From assembly GCA_020725805.1 (NCBI GenBank), contig DYEF01000064.1:1-9723 (forward strand): DNA of 9,723 nt, given 5' to 3'. The translations under genes and the position numbers were made by a program. Shown here piece after piece: positions 1-6,428 of the stretch. This DNA comes from Bdellovibrio sp. (GTDB taxonomy: Bacteria > Myxococcota > SpSt-1050). The notes below the pieces were generated by a model. That model saw only the letters and a program-made list of their open reading frames with translations. It had not been told where the DNA came from and made no database searches. Position 1 is the first letter of the stretch; each line of letters begins with the position of its first letter.

Positions 1-5
1 AAGAA

Positions 6-72
6 GCCCCAAGAGACCGCTTTGTGGTGTCATAACCATAAGAGGTTTAGTACCTGTATGCGGCTTTGGGGC
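6..72. other. Long imperfect stem-loop at left edge, possible structured RNA
   Basis: Bases 6-12 (GCCCCAA) are perfectly complementary to 66-72 (TTGGGGC). After a small internal loop, 17-20 (CCGC) pair with 60-63 (GCGG). The roughly 39-nt interior can form further short helices (for example AACC at 34-37 with a GGTT shortly downstream, or AGGT with ACCT). No T tract follows on the plus strand, so it is not a standard terminator in that direction. The acceptor-like 7-bp stem recalls a tRNA, but no T-arm or TTCRANY loop is present. It may be a small RNA, part of a larger RNA cut by the window edge, or an mRNA 3' structure. I do not recognise the family. Confidence 0.3.
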
Positions 73-440
73 CTCAAATAAAAAACCTGAGGCGAATAGA
101 CCTCGAATAGATGGATGAGAACCCTTATGGCTTTGGGATATGGGATAGATAAAAAGAACTTGCAAAAGAACAGAGAGGTAAAAGAGATATGAACAAATTA
201 TTCCAATATGATTATGGATAGAAACGATTTTTCTCTTGACAACCCACTTTCATAGATGGCACCTTTTCCGGACATCTGTGCGTTAACTGGCACCGGTATT
301 TTTTCGTTTCCGGAAGGAATTCGGTGTGAATTTTTTCACGCTGTAGCGTGGTTTCCCGCTTTATCTTTCCTTTTTTGTGGGTTAACCTGTTGTTTTTACG
401 TGGTTTTTGTTTCTGGAACGATTTTTGATAGTATATTAGC
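73..440. other. Gene-poor intergenic stretch
   Basis: No convincing gene is seen here. Only very short frames exist: one of 25 codons at 115-192, and a 63-codon frame at 256-447 that has no ribosome binding site, has T-rich hydrophobic content and runs into a terminator-like hairpin. Around 300-350 are small palindromes: TTCCGGAA, a hairpin GTGAA-TTTT-TTCAC at 326-339, and CACGCT-GT-AGCGTG at 337-350. The last two share bases and could not form together. A TTGACA hexamer at 236-241 has no matching -10 at normal spacing. A TATATT hexamer at 432-437 could be a -10 for the downstream gene, but I see no good -35. Confidence 0.4.
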
Positions 441-469
441 GACCTAATTATTGGTATTTAGGTCTTTTT
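441..469 (+). terminator. Terminator-like hairpin directly before the first gene's ribosome binding site
   Basis: GACCTAA (441-447) pairs with TTAGGTC (458-464), giving a 7-bp stem with a 10-nt loop, followed at once by TTTTT (465-469). The AGGAG ribosome binding site of the phosphatidyltransferase gene starts at 470, one base after the T run. The stem is AU-rich and so weak. It could end transcription arriving from upstream, or act as an attenuator or translation-modulating leader if the promoter lies further upstream. Confidence 0.4.
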
Positions 470-479
470 AGGAGTTACT

Positions 480-1265
480 ATGGATGTTTTTCTGATTACA
501 ATTCTTCCCTTTACGGTTCTGGCAACCTTCTTTCTTATTATGCTCGTTGCCTTTTACGTAAAGACCCTCGTATACGGTATGCCGAATACGAAGAGGATTT
601 CCGAAAAAGGCGAAACCATATTTCTGGGCAGATTCTTTATGGAATACTGGTTCTGGCTTGTGGTAAACCCGGTGCAGAAGGTCTTTGTAAATGCCCGTCT
701 CTCCCCTGATATCATTACCATCGTTTCGCTCTTCTTCGGGATAGGTGCGGGCTTTGCTTTCCATTATGGATGGTTTGCTCTTGCCGGCTGGCTGATATTT
801 GCCGGAGGGACCTGTGATATTCTTGATGGTGCCGTTGCAAGGGCATTAAAAACAACGAGAAAATCCGGAGCATTTCTCGATTCGAATATAGACAGATTCA
901 CCGAAATATTTACTTTTGCCGGGCTTGCTTCGTATTACAACGGAACTCCGGTTGCCTATCTTGTTTATTTTGCAATAGCCGGTTCGCTGATGGTGAGTTA
1001 TACGAGGGCGAGGTCCGAGGCCCTGAACGTGGATTGCAAGGTCGGAAATATGCAGAGGGCTGAGAGGATTGTTTATACCGGTTTCGGCGCGGTGCTTGCA
1101 CCTATTGTTTCAACGGTACTTGAGCCTGAGGCCACCCGTCCGGTTTATCACCTGATGGTTATCGCGCTTCTTATAATTGCCGTATTTTCGAACATTACGG
1201 CCGTAAGAAGATTCCTCTTTACTCTCGGAAAACTGAGAGAAATCGACAAAGCAAATAATAAGTGA
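480..1265 (+). CDS. CDP-alcohol phosphatidyltransferase family membrane enzyme
   Basis: This 261-residue integral membrane protein belongs to the CDP-alcohol phosphatidyltransferase family, which moves a phosphatidyl group from CDP-diacylglycerol (or a similar CDP-alcohol) to an alcohol acceptor in the inner membrane. The full family signature D-x2-D-G-x2-A-R-x8-G-x3-D-x3-D is visible: Asp113, Asp116, Gly117, Arg121, Gly130, Asp134 and Asp138. It is preceded by RLSPDIIT, the usual entry to the catalytic fold. An extra hydrophobic helix covers about residues 5-28, and more spans follow the motif. The start is ATG with AGGAG five bases upstream. A 49-residue ORF and a GT4 glycosyltransferase follow on the same strand, which suits synthesis of a phospholipid such as phosphatidylinositol (or its phosphate) that is then glycosylated. 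The acceptor alcohol cannot be read from the sequence; phosphatidylglycerophosphate synthase is an alternative. Confidence 0.9.
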   Translation: MDVFLITILPFTVLATFFLIMLVAFYVKTLVYGMPNTKRISEKGETIFLGRFFMEYWFWLVVNPVQKVFVNARLSPDIITIVSLFFGIGAGFAFHYGWFALAGWLIFAGGTCDILDGAVARALKTTRKSGAFLDSNIDRFTEIFTFAGLASYYNGTPVAYLVYFAIAGSLMVSYTRARSEALNVDCKVGNMQRAERIVYTGFGAVLAPIVSTVLEPEATRPVYHLMVIALLIIAVFSNITAVRRFLFTLGKLREIDKANNK

Positions 1266-1275
1266 GGAGCCTTTT

Positions 1276-1425
1276 ATGATAAAGAAACTTGTTAAATTCG
1301 GTTCGCCTGAGATTAAGAAAAGGCTATGGAAACTCTCCGTGGTGCCTTACAACAGTGTACTGGTCGGGGCAATCATCCTTACATTCATCAATGCCCGCGT
1401 CTGGGAGATTGAGAGAGGCAGATAG
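1276..1425 (+). CDS. Small single-span membrane protein, unrecognised
   Basis: A 49-codon frame starts with ATG preceded by GAGGAG (1264-1269) at a spacing of six, a better ribosome binding site than that of the next gene. It begins only ten bases after the phosphatidyltransferase stop and ends 23 bases before the glycosyltransferase start. The product begins MIKKLVKFGS, has a basic amphipathic N-terminal part (about residues 1-20, many Lys/Arg) and one likely membrane span at about residues 22-41, ending VWEIERGR. I do not recognise a family. Its position between two predicted lipid-headgroup enzymes suggests a small membrane partner, but that is inference from context. Absence of homologues keeping the frame would make it spurious. 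Confidence 0.6.
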   Translation: MIKKLVKFGSPEIKKRLWKLSVVPYNSVLVGAIILTFINARVWEIERGR

Positions 1426-1448
1426 AATCTGACTTTTCTCATTATCTG

Positions 1449-2597
1449 ATGGATAAACTGCTCAAAATAGGAATTGTTACCGAGTACTATTACCCGACCC
1501 TTGGCGGTATTCAGGAACACGTATATCATTTTTCAAAGGAGGCGGCATCAAGAGGGCACAATGTTCATATTATAACCTCGAATGTAATCGGGGCCGATCT
1601 GGGTTATGATGTCTACAACAGTGATGTAAAAGTAATAAGGGTCGGTTATTCGCTTCCGATAGTCTCGAATAATTCAATCGGCAGAGTAAGTCTTGCTCCC
1701 AATATTACGAAGAAAGTCCGGGAGATTCTCGAGAGGGAGAAATACGATATACTGCATATCCATTCACCACTCCATCCGGTTCTTCCTATTCTGGCCCTCT
1801 CCAAGTCGAATACTCTGACAATCGGCACATTTCATACAAACTTCGACAGGTCACTCTTTTTTACCGTATTCAAGCCGTTTCTGAAAATGGGGATAGAGAG
1901 ACTCGACGGTATGATAGCGGTCTCGGAGACAGCGATTACAACTGTCAGAAATTATCTTCACCCCAAAAAGGAGTTCAGAATAATTCCCAACGGGGTGGAT
2001 ACGGATATGTTTTCTCCCGAATCCCCGAAAATCAGTTCCATAAATGATGAGAAGATAAATCTGTTGTTTGTAGGCAGAATGGAACCGAGAAACGGGCTGG
2101 ACAGATTGCTGCGGGCTTTCTTCTATGTGCGGGAAAAGGGTTTTCATAATGTCCGGGTTATTGCGGTGGGAGATGGTCCGCTCAGGAAAATCTATGAAGA
2201 TATGATTCCGCCGAGGCTCAAACCTGATGTAATCTTTACAGGTGCCTTAAACGGCGGGAGACCGGAATATTATGCCTCATCTCATATCCTCTGTTTCCCC
2301 GCAACGATTGCATCTTTTGGTATAACTCTTCTTGAGGGTTGTGCATCCGGTCTTCCTTTCGTTTCAACCGCAGGTGCCGGCTTCCCTTCGATATTTGCAA
2401 ACGGAGAGAACGGTTTTCTGATAGACACGTCCGATGAGAGGGAATTCGGAGAGACGCTGATAAAACTTATAAAGGATGAGAATCTCAGAAAGAGACTCGG
2501 TGAAAACGGCAGAAGACTCGCAGAAAAATACTCCTGGAAAAATGTTACAACACAGGTAATAGATTACTACTACGAACTGCTCGGAAAAAACAACTGA
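1449..2597 (+). CDS. GT4-family (GT-B fold) glycosyltransferase, PimA-like layout
   Basis: This 382-residue cytoplasmic or membrane-associated retaining glycosyltransferase probably moves a sugar from a nucleotide donor to a lipid. The N-terminal acceptor domain begins at about residue 6 (IGIVTEYYYP) with the GG loop at 19-20. The hinge IPNGVDTDMF (179-188) and the donor domain (GRMEPRNGL at 209-217, GDGPLR at 241-246) are typical of GT4. Two usual donor-site residues differ: the Lys expected in the GRxxxxKG stretch is Asn215, and the first Glu of the EX7E motif is Ala288 (ASFGITLLE, second Glu at 296). From memory, some PimA-like subgroups share RNGL and ASFG, so the enzyme may well be active. 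The ATG at 1449 lacks a clear ribosome binding site, so translation may be coupled to the small upstream gene. Following a phosphatidyltransferase, it could glycosylate that enzyme's product. Donor and acceptor are unknown. Confidence 0.88.
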   Translation: MDKLLKIGIVTEYYYPTLGGIQEHVYHFSKEAASRGHNVHIITSNVIGADLGYDVYNSDVKVIRVGYSLPIVSNNSIGRVSLAPNITKKVREILEREKYDILHIHSPLHPVLPILALSKSNTLTIGTFHTNFDRSLFFTVFKPFLKMGIERLDGMIAVSETAITTVRNYLHPKKEFRIIPNGVDTDMFSPESPKISSINDEKINLLFVGRMEPRNGLDRLLRAFFYVREKGFHNVRVIAVGDGPLRKIYEDMIPPRLKPDVIFTGALNGGRPEYYASSHILCFPATIASFGITLLEGCASGLPFVSTAGAGFPSIFANGENGFLIDTSDEREFGETLIKLIKDENLRKRLGENGRRLAEKYSWKNVTTQVIDYYYELLGKNN

Positions 2598-2635
2598 CAG
2601 GTATTTTTGCTCTGGCCTTTATGGTTTTTTTCAGT

Positions 2636-3388
2636 TCACGGTTGTACCTTAACACCATTATTTATTTCTTCCCATTCTTTTTTGCTCTTTTCTGTAAGAG
2701 ATTCTATTGCCCTTCTTACCTCTTCCATAAGGGCATCGAGGTTTTCCCTTGTATACTTTGAGGCGTCTATCGGTTCGCCTACATTTATTGCGACCTTTCC
2801 GGGTCTCACCAGCCAGCTCCCGCGGGGGAGTATCTTTATGGTTCCCCAGATTCCGATAGGTATAATCTTTGCCTTCGCCTGTACTGCCAGATGAAATCCT
2901 CCTTTTTTGAACTGAGCAATATTCCCGTCTTTAGAGCGTGTCCCCTCGGGGAATATTACTATTGACCTCTTTCCCTCTACAAACTGTCTGGCCGCTTCCT
3001 CTATCGCCTTAAACGCCTCTTCCCTCTTTTTTCTGTCAATGAACACAAATCCGACTACCCACATCGCCCAGCCCAGAAAAGGAATCTTCCTGAGCTCCTT
3101 CTTTGCAAGAAACATTGTGAATATAGGGAGTGTGCAGTAGATTGTCGGAATATCATAGTGGCTCTGATGATTCGACATAAAAAGCACAGGTGCAACGAAT
3201 TCTTCGTTTCTGCAGAGTATGTTTTTCCTGATTTCGATCCCGCACCAGTTGATCAGGATATTCGCCCACCTGTATGCGCACCATATAAATCCGTCTTTCT
3301 TTCTCAGAATTCCGGTCACTATGATTGCAAGGCTTCCGAATATTGCCGTTGCAAAAATTACGATCAGTATATTTATTATCTTACGCAT
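2636..3388 (-). CDS. PlsC-type 1-acyl-glycerol-phosphate acyltransferase family protein
   Basis: This 250-residue protein of the PlsC/LPLAT family transfers an acyl chain to a lysophospholipid, classically 1-acylglycerol-3-phosphate to phosphatidic acid, at the inner membrane. An N-terminal hydrophobic helix spans about residues 4-28. The catalytic HX4D motif is NHQSHYD with His74 and Asp79. The acceptor-phosphate motif FPEGTRS lies at 146-152, and IPIGI at about 176-180 is a typical block IV. Length fits the family. The start is ATG with GGAGG (3400-3404) eleven bases upstream, rather far but the only good candidate. It is the last gene of the minus-strand run and ends 38 bases from the convergent glycosyltransferase. 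It may supply phosphatidic acid for CDP-diacylglycerol, the likely substrate of the phosphatidyltransferase at 480-1265; that link is inference. I leave the symbol blank because several paralogous LPLATs share these motifs. Confidence 0.88.
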   Translation of the reverse strand: MRKIINILIVIFATAIFGSLAIIVTGILRKKDGFIWCAYRWANILINWCGIEIRKNILCRNEEFVAPVLFMSNHQSHYDIPTIYCTLPIFTMFLAKKELRKIPFLGWAMWVVGFVFIDRKKREEAFKAIEEAARQFVEGKRSIVIFPEGTRSKDGNIAQFKKGGFHLAVQAKAKIIPIGIWGTIKILPRGSWLVRPGKVAINVGEPIDASKYTRENLDALMEEVRRAIESLTEKSKKEWEEINNGVKVQP

Positions 3389-3465
3389 TCCGTTGAATTC
3401 CTCCGGAAATTCGGCTCAGCACAGAAGCCGTTCTCTGTCAGACTATCATCTGTTCTTCTGAAAAA

Positions 3466-3867
3466 CTACTTCTGCCTGACCATATATCTGAGTGGTAAAT
3501 ATATTAACACAATACCGATTGCAAGAATAATTATTCTGACAAAAAGCGTCTTTGGTGCCAAAATAAAGTAATCAAGTCCCTGTACAAATAATCCGCTTAT
3601 GTATTCATAGAGATAGAACTGCGGGACAATAAAAAGAATACTCCTTTTCAGATTCAGTCTGAAGAAGAAGGCGATGAGAAAAATCTGGAAGAAGTAAGCG
3701 ATTATATAGGTCGAATCGTGAATTACGAGGACCCAGTAAAGTGAGAGGCTCGAATCGTGAATAAACCTGAAGAAGAGGTTTACAAACAGAAAGGTTGTAA
3801 GGATAAAGAATAAAAAACCAAATCCGAAATAATACTTGAGCTCTTTAAAAGAAAAGTCCCTGAACAA
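3466..3867 (-). CDS. Four-span hydrophobic membrane protein, unrecognised, TTG start
   Basis: This 133-residue protein is very hydrophobic and rich in Phe, Tyr and Ile, with about four predicted membrane spans (roughly residues 12-34, 43-67, 75-100 and 107-125) and a basic C-terminus (RYMVRQK). I recognise no family and see no catalytic motif; the layout recalls MreD-like or other small polytopic proteins, but I would not assign it. The start is TTG at 3867, immediately after the TAG stop of truA with no base between. GGGAG (3874-3878), inside the truA 3' end, is six bases upstream, which supports TTG as the true start and suggests coupled translation with truA. A 77-base gap separates it from the following acyltransferase gene. 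Confidence 0.75.
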   Translation of the reverse strand: MFRDFSFKELKYYFGFGFLFFILTTFLFVNLFFRFIHDSSLSLYWVLVIHDSTYIIAYFFQIFLIAFFFRLNLKRSILFIVPQFYLYEYISGLFVQGLDYFILAPKTLFVRIIILAIGIVLIYLPLRYMVRQK

Positions 3868-4623
3868 CTAAATCTCCCATTTTATCTCAGGCTCGTAAAT
3901 TACTCTTCTGAGTATCAGGCCGCAGGCAGGTACTGTCTCGAATGCATTTTTTCTCTCCCCGCTTTCGGCAATCTGTTTAACCTGTCCGATGTCGATATCC
4001 GTGCGTCCGAGTCTTAAAAGAGTCCCCATTATTATCCTTATCATATTCTTGTAAAATGCCCGCCCCCTGAATGTGAAGATGTAGAATGATGGTTCTGTCT
4101 CGGCAACCGAGATCTCCACTTCCCTAACTTCGCCCTTGCATTCGTTGTCCGATGCCTTGAATGCGGAGAAATCCCTGAGGTTGTTGAAGAAGGCGATACC
4201 GCTCTGAATCTTTTCGAAATCGAGAGCAAAATGATAGTGATATACGGTGTCTGCAAAAAGAGATGGTCTCCCTTTTCTTGTGAGCAGTCTGTATTCGTAA
4301 ATCTTTGTCTTTGCAGAGAATCTCGGATGAAAACTTTCGTCAACAGGCGCGACCGAGATTACGGAGATATCCTTCGGGAGTACGCCGTTTAGCGACAACA
4401 GGAATCTTTTTGTGTCAGGTATCTCATCGGATTCGAAGGATGCCACCTGTCCGGTTGCGTGAACTCCGGCATCTGTGCGGCCTGCTGCCGAAATCCTTAT
4501 ATCCTTTCTGAAGATAATTCTTAGTGAGCGTTCTATCTCGCCCTGTACTGTCCTTTTCTGAGGCTGAACCTGCCATCCAGAGAAGAATTTTCCGTGATAT
4601 TCAATGAGCAGGGCATATCTCAT
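3868..4623 (-). CDS. truA: tRNA pseudouridine(38-40) synthase TruA
   Basis: TruA converts uridines 38, 39 and 40 in the anticodon stem of many tRNAs to pseudouridine, working as a cytoplasmic homodimer. The 251-residue length is normal. The N-terminal RYALLIEYHGKFFSGWQ block is characteristic, and the catalytic Asp51 lies in GRTDAGVHATGQVASF. Later conserved blocks are FHPRFSAKTKIYEYRL, the FSAFKASDNE region and FYKNMIRIIMGTLLRLG. The ATG lies eight bases after the stop of the exported fusion gene and has no clear ribosome binding site, suggesting coupling to that gene. The 3' end abuts the next gene's TTG start. Nothing unusual is seen in the active-site blocks. Confidence 0.96.
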   Translation of the reverse strand: MRYALLIEYHGKFFSGWQVQPQKRTVQGEIERSLRIIFRKDIRISAAGRTDAGVHATGQVASFESDEIPDTKRFLLSLNGVLPKDISVISVAPVDESFHPRFSAKTKIYEYRLLTRKGRPSLFADTVYHYHFALDFEKIQSGIAFFNNLRDFSAFKASDNECKGEVREVEISVAETEPSFYIFTFRGRAFYKNMIRIIMGTLLRLGRTDIDIGQVKQIAESGERKNAFETVPACGLILRRVIYEPEIKWEI

Positions 4624-4631
4624 GATCTGAA

Positions 4632-6416
4632 TCAGATATCGAGGTAGAGACCGAAGAAGAGACCGGTATTCGACAGGTCGAAGCCGCTGCTGCCGAAACC
4701 GTCTATTATTGCTCTGTAAAATTCGACGAATATGTACGAGTTGTTAACCCCGAATTCCATATCAAAGTCCGCTGCCGTCTCTCTGTCGATCCAGTCCAGA
4801 AGGAACATCAGACCGCCGGCATAGTGATAACCGGTCTTTCCGCCGTATCCCTCGAATGTCTTGTTTTCGGAATTCTGGTACCTCGAGATGTCTCCCCTCG
4901 CATCCGTTATCCAGTAGATGTAATAATCCAGCCCGCCCTTGACATAGGGCACGAGTGGGATACTGGCATTGACGGCATAATAATCGAATCTGTAAATGAG
5001 GTTGAGTTCGAGCGGAATGATATTGAAGACGGTCGTGTCCTGACTCTTCTCCGATGTACTTCCCTGATAGTTGTAAATGCCCTTCCCCAAAACCTGCCAG
5101 AAACCTGCCATTGTGCCCGCAGAGAACGTCCCGAATCTCTGGAAGAGTTCATAGTCGAGTCCGAGTTTGAACATAAATTCGCTTTTGTTGTTGAATATCT
5201 CCTTATACGGTTTTGCCGACAGACCTTCCTCCTCGTCTATTTTCGAAGGTTTGTAATCTCCCGCGTTGATAGAGATACCAAAGGTCCTTTCGGATTCTGC
5301 CTTAACAGAGAGGGGTAAAAGGGCGAATATCAGAAAAAGAGGGAGAATCAATCCGGTCCTCTTTCTTCTAATGATGACAGCAGTCAGTACAGACACAAGA
5401 ACCAGAGCCAGCAGGAGTGATGGTTTCAGTGTCAGATATAAAACGATTGCAAGCGGGGTGAGCAGCATTGCAGAAAAGAATCTGAGCACGGGTCTCTCTC
5501 TGATGAAGTCTGCCGCAGGCGGCGATAATCTGTAGTAGAGAGAGATAATCTTCTGGCCTGTCTCCGAGTTTTTCAGATATGTATCCCTGAATGCCTTGAA
5601 CACATAGACAATCGGGTGAACGGGAGAGCCGTATACGGCAGTTGCGATGAAGCAGAATCCTCCCTCTTCCTTGCCTCCGCTGTTCTTATAGTATTCGTAG
5701 TAATCAAAGACCTCCCGGGGAGTGCCGGTAAATACGGCAGATTTATCCGATACATTTTTTGCCTTGTCGATCTGCTCTGCCCAGATATCATAAGTGATGT
5801 TGTTTACAAGTCCTGTAATTTTGTGGCTGGTTGTGCGCACGTTTTTACTTACGGATGGTTCGTCACTCGTCCCGCTCTTGCGCCAGTAGATATTGAAGCC
5901 ATATTTGTCTGATTCCGAGGAATTTGCTCCCCAGCTGAGATATACGATCAGACTGTTCTCTCCGGGGACGACAGAGCTTACGGACGGTACCGGAGGAGGG
6001 GTGCGGTCAAAGTGAACTATTATTGCCTTGATGTTCTCCTGAAATTTCGGGGAGGAACTGCCTGCGTCTTCGGATTCCTGTGCCTCGATGAGTATGTACA
6101 ACTCCTTTTCTCCGTCGTCTTTATTATTTGCGTGTGCCAGAATATCGGAGGCATATACTGTATAGGCCGCATCTCCGCCGTTGTATGAACCACTGGCGAT
6201 CTGATTCGCTGAACTTTTGGATGAGGAGTCGACATTTATGTAATATGTTGCATTTGTAACACTGCTGGTCCACCTCAGGGTTATCGCCTTGTTGTTTTCA
6301 ATGTCGGTCGCATTGAAGTAGGAGTCATCCTCCGAAAGGTCGTAGACGGTTACCTTGAATGCAAACAGATTCAGTGGCAGGGTAATCAAAAAGATGAGGA
6401 AAAATATTCTTTTCAT
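4632..6416 (-). CDS. Exported fusion: FN3-like domain, CFI-box tail, and MXAN_2562-like outer-membrane barrel
   Basis: A 594-residue envelope protein. The ATG at 6416 is chosen because AAAGGAGA lies five bases upstream and a signal peptide follows (residues 1-19, cut near NLFA). Order: a beta-rich N-domain (20-140); an FN3-like domain (about 141-234, with VYLSW, GFNIYW and TYDIWAEQ); a CFI-box segment starting at Cys255 (FCFIATAVYGSP, then YYRLSPPAADFI); a hydrophobic stretch (313-349) ending in RRKR (350-353); a second signal-like helix (356-373, ending SVKA); and a barrel-like C-terminus (374-594) with alternating hydrophobic strands, IPLVPYVKGGL, GVNNSYIFVEF and a final FFGLYLDI. The barrel resembles the myxobacterial MXAN_2562 family, and the CFI box usually ends a protein; both points are from memory. 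It looks like two adjacent genes fused. If the second helix is cut by signal peptidase, an anchored FN3 part and a free barrel would result. Function is unknown. Its ribosome binding site overlaps the asd stop. Confidence 0.82.
   Translation of the reverse strand: MKRIFFLIFLITLPLNLFAFKVTVYDLSEDDSYFNATDIENNKAITLRWTSSVTNATYYINVDSSSKSSANQIASGSYNGGDAAYTVYASDILAHANNKDDGEKELYILIEAQESEDAGSSSPKFQENIKAIIVHFDRTPPPVPSVSSVVPGENSLIVYLSWGANSSESDKYGFNIYWRKSGTSDEPSVSKNVRTTSHKITGLVNNITYDIWAEQIDKAKNVSDKSAVFTGTPREVFDYYEYYKNSGGKEEGGFCFIATAVYGSPVHPIVYVFKAFRDTYLKNSETGQKIISLYYRLSPPAADFIRERPVLRFFSAMLLTPLAIVLYLTLKPSLLLALVLVSVLTAVIIRRKRTGLILPLFLIFALLPLSVKAESERTFGISINAGDYKPSKIDEEEGLSAKPYKEIFNNKSEFMFKLGLDYELFQRFGTFSAGTMAGFWQVLGKGIYNYQGSTSEKSQDTTVFNIIPLELNLIYRFDYYAVNASIPLVPYVKGGLDYYIYWITDARGDISRYQNSENKTFEGYGGKTGYHYAGGLMFLLDWIDRETAADFDMEFGVNNSYIFVEFYRAIIDGFGSSGFDLSNTGLFFGLYLDI
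5298..5351 (-). other. Internal signal-peptide-like segment within the fusion protein
   Basis: Residues 350-353 (RRKR) are followed by a roughly 18-residue hydrophobic segment, LILPLFLIFALLPLSVKA, then the acidic-polar ESE. This has the n-, h- and c-region layout of a Sec signal peptide with a V-x-A cleavage site, placed exactly before the barrel domain. The first codon of the segment is TTG at 5351, in frame, preceded by AAGAGG at a spacing of six, so an internal start is possible. Whether this is an internal cleavage site, a second membrane span or a restart point is not settled by sequence alone. Confidence 0.5.
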
Positions 6417-6420
6417 ATTA

Positions 6421-6428
6421 TCTCCTTT
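6421..6428 (-). promoter_or_regulatory. Strong ribosome binding site deciding the fusion-protein start
   Basis: On the minus strand AAAGGAGA ends four bases before the ATG at 6416 and overlaps the TAA stop of asd. It decides for the 594-residue form over a frame that is open 17 codons further upstream inside asd, and it implies translational coupling between asd and the exported protein. Confidence 0.75.

Noticed and set aside
6-73. tRNA-like element with a 7-bp acceptor-type stem
   Set aside because: The outer stem has the right length, but there is no T-arm with a TTCRANY loop, no recognisable D-arm or anticodon arm, and no CCA.
115-192. 25-codon frame (product begins MRTLMALGYGIDKK) in the left intergenic stretch
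   Set aside because: It reads like protein but has no ribosome binding site, no recognisable family and stop codons just upstream; too short to support as a gene or remnant.
236-241. Consensus -35 TTGACA before the first gene
   Set aside because: No acceptable -10 is found 16-18 bases downstream; the nearest A/T-rich hexamer is about 11 bases away.
254-312. Sigma-54 promoters suggested by two TGGCAC hexamers
   Set aside because: Neither is followed at the required spacing by the TTGC-type -12 element; the GC pair is missing in both.
256-447. 63-codon plus-strand frame with hydrophobic, Cys/Phe-rich product
   Set aside because: No ribosome binding site precedes the ATG, the hydrophobicity follows from T-rich DNA, it covers potential RNA hairpins, and it ends inside the terminator-like stem.
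2592-2636. Bidirectional terminator in the convergent gap (AACTGA at 2592-2597 with TCAGTT at 2631-2636, T runs outside on the minus strand)
   Set aside because: The stem is only six AT-rich pairs with a 33-base loop, so it may be chance; no better hairpin is seen in the gap.
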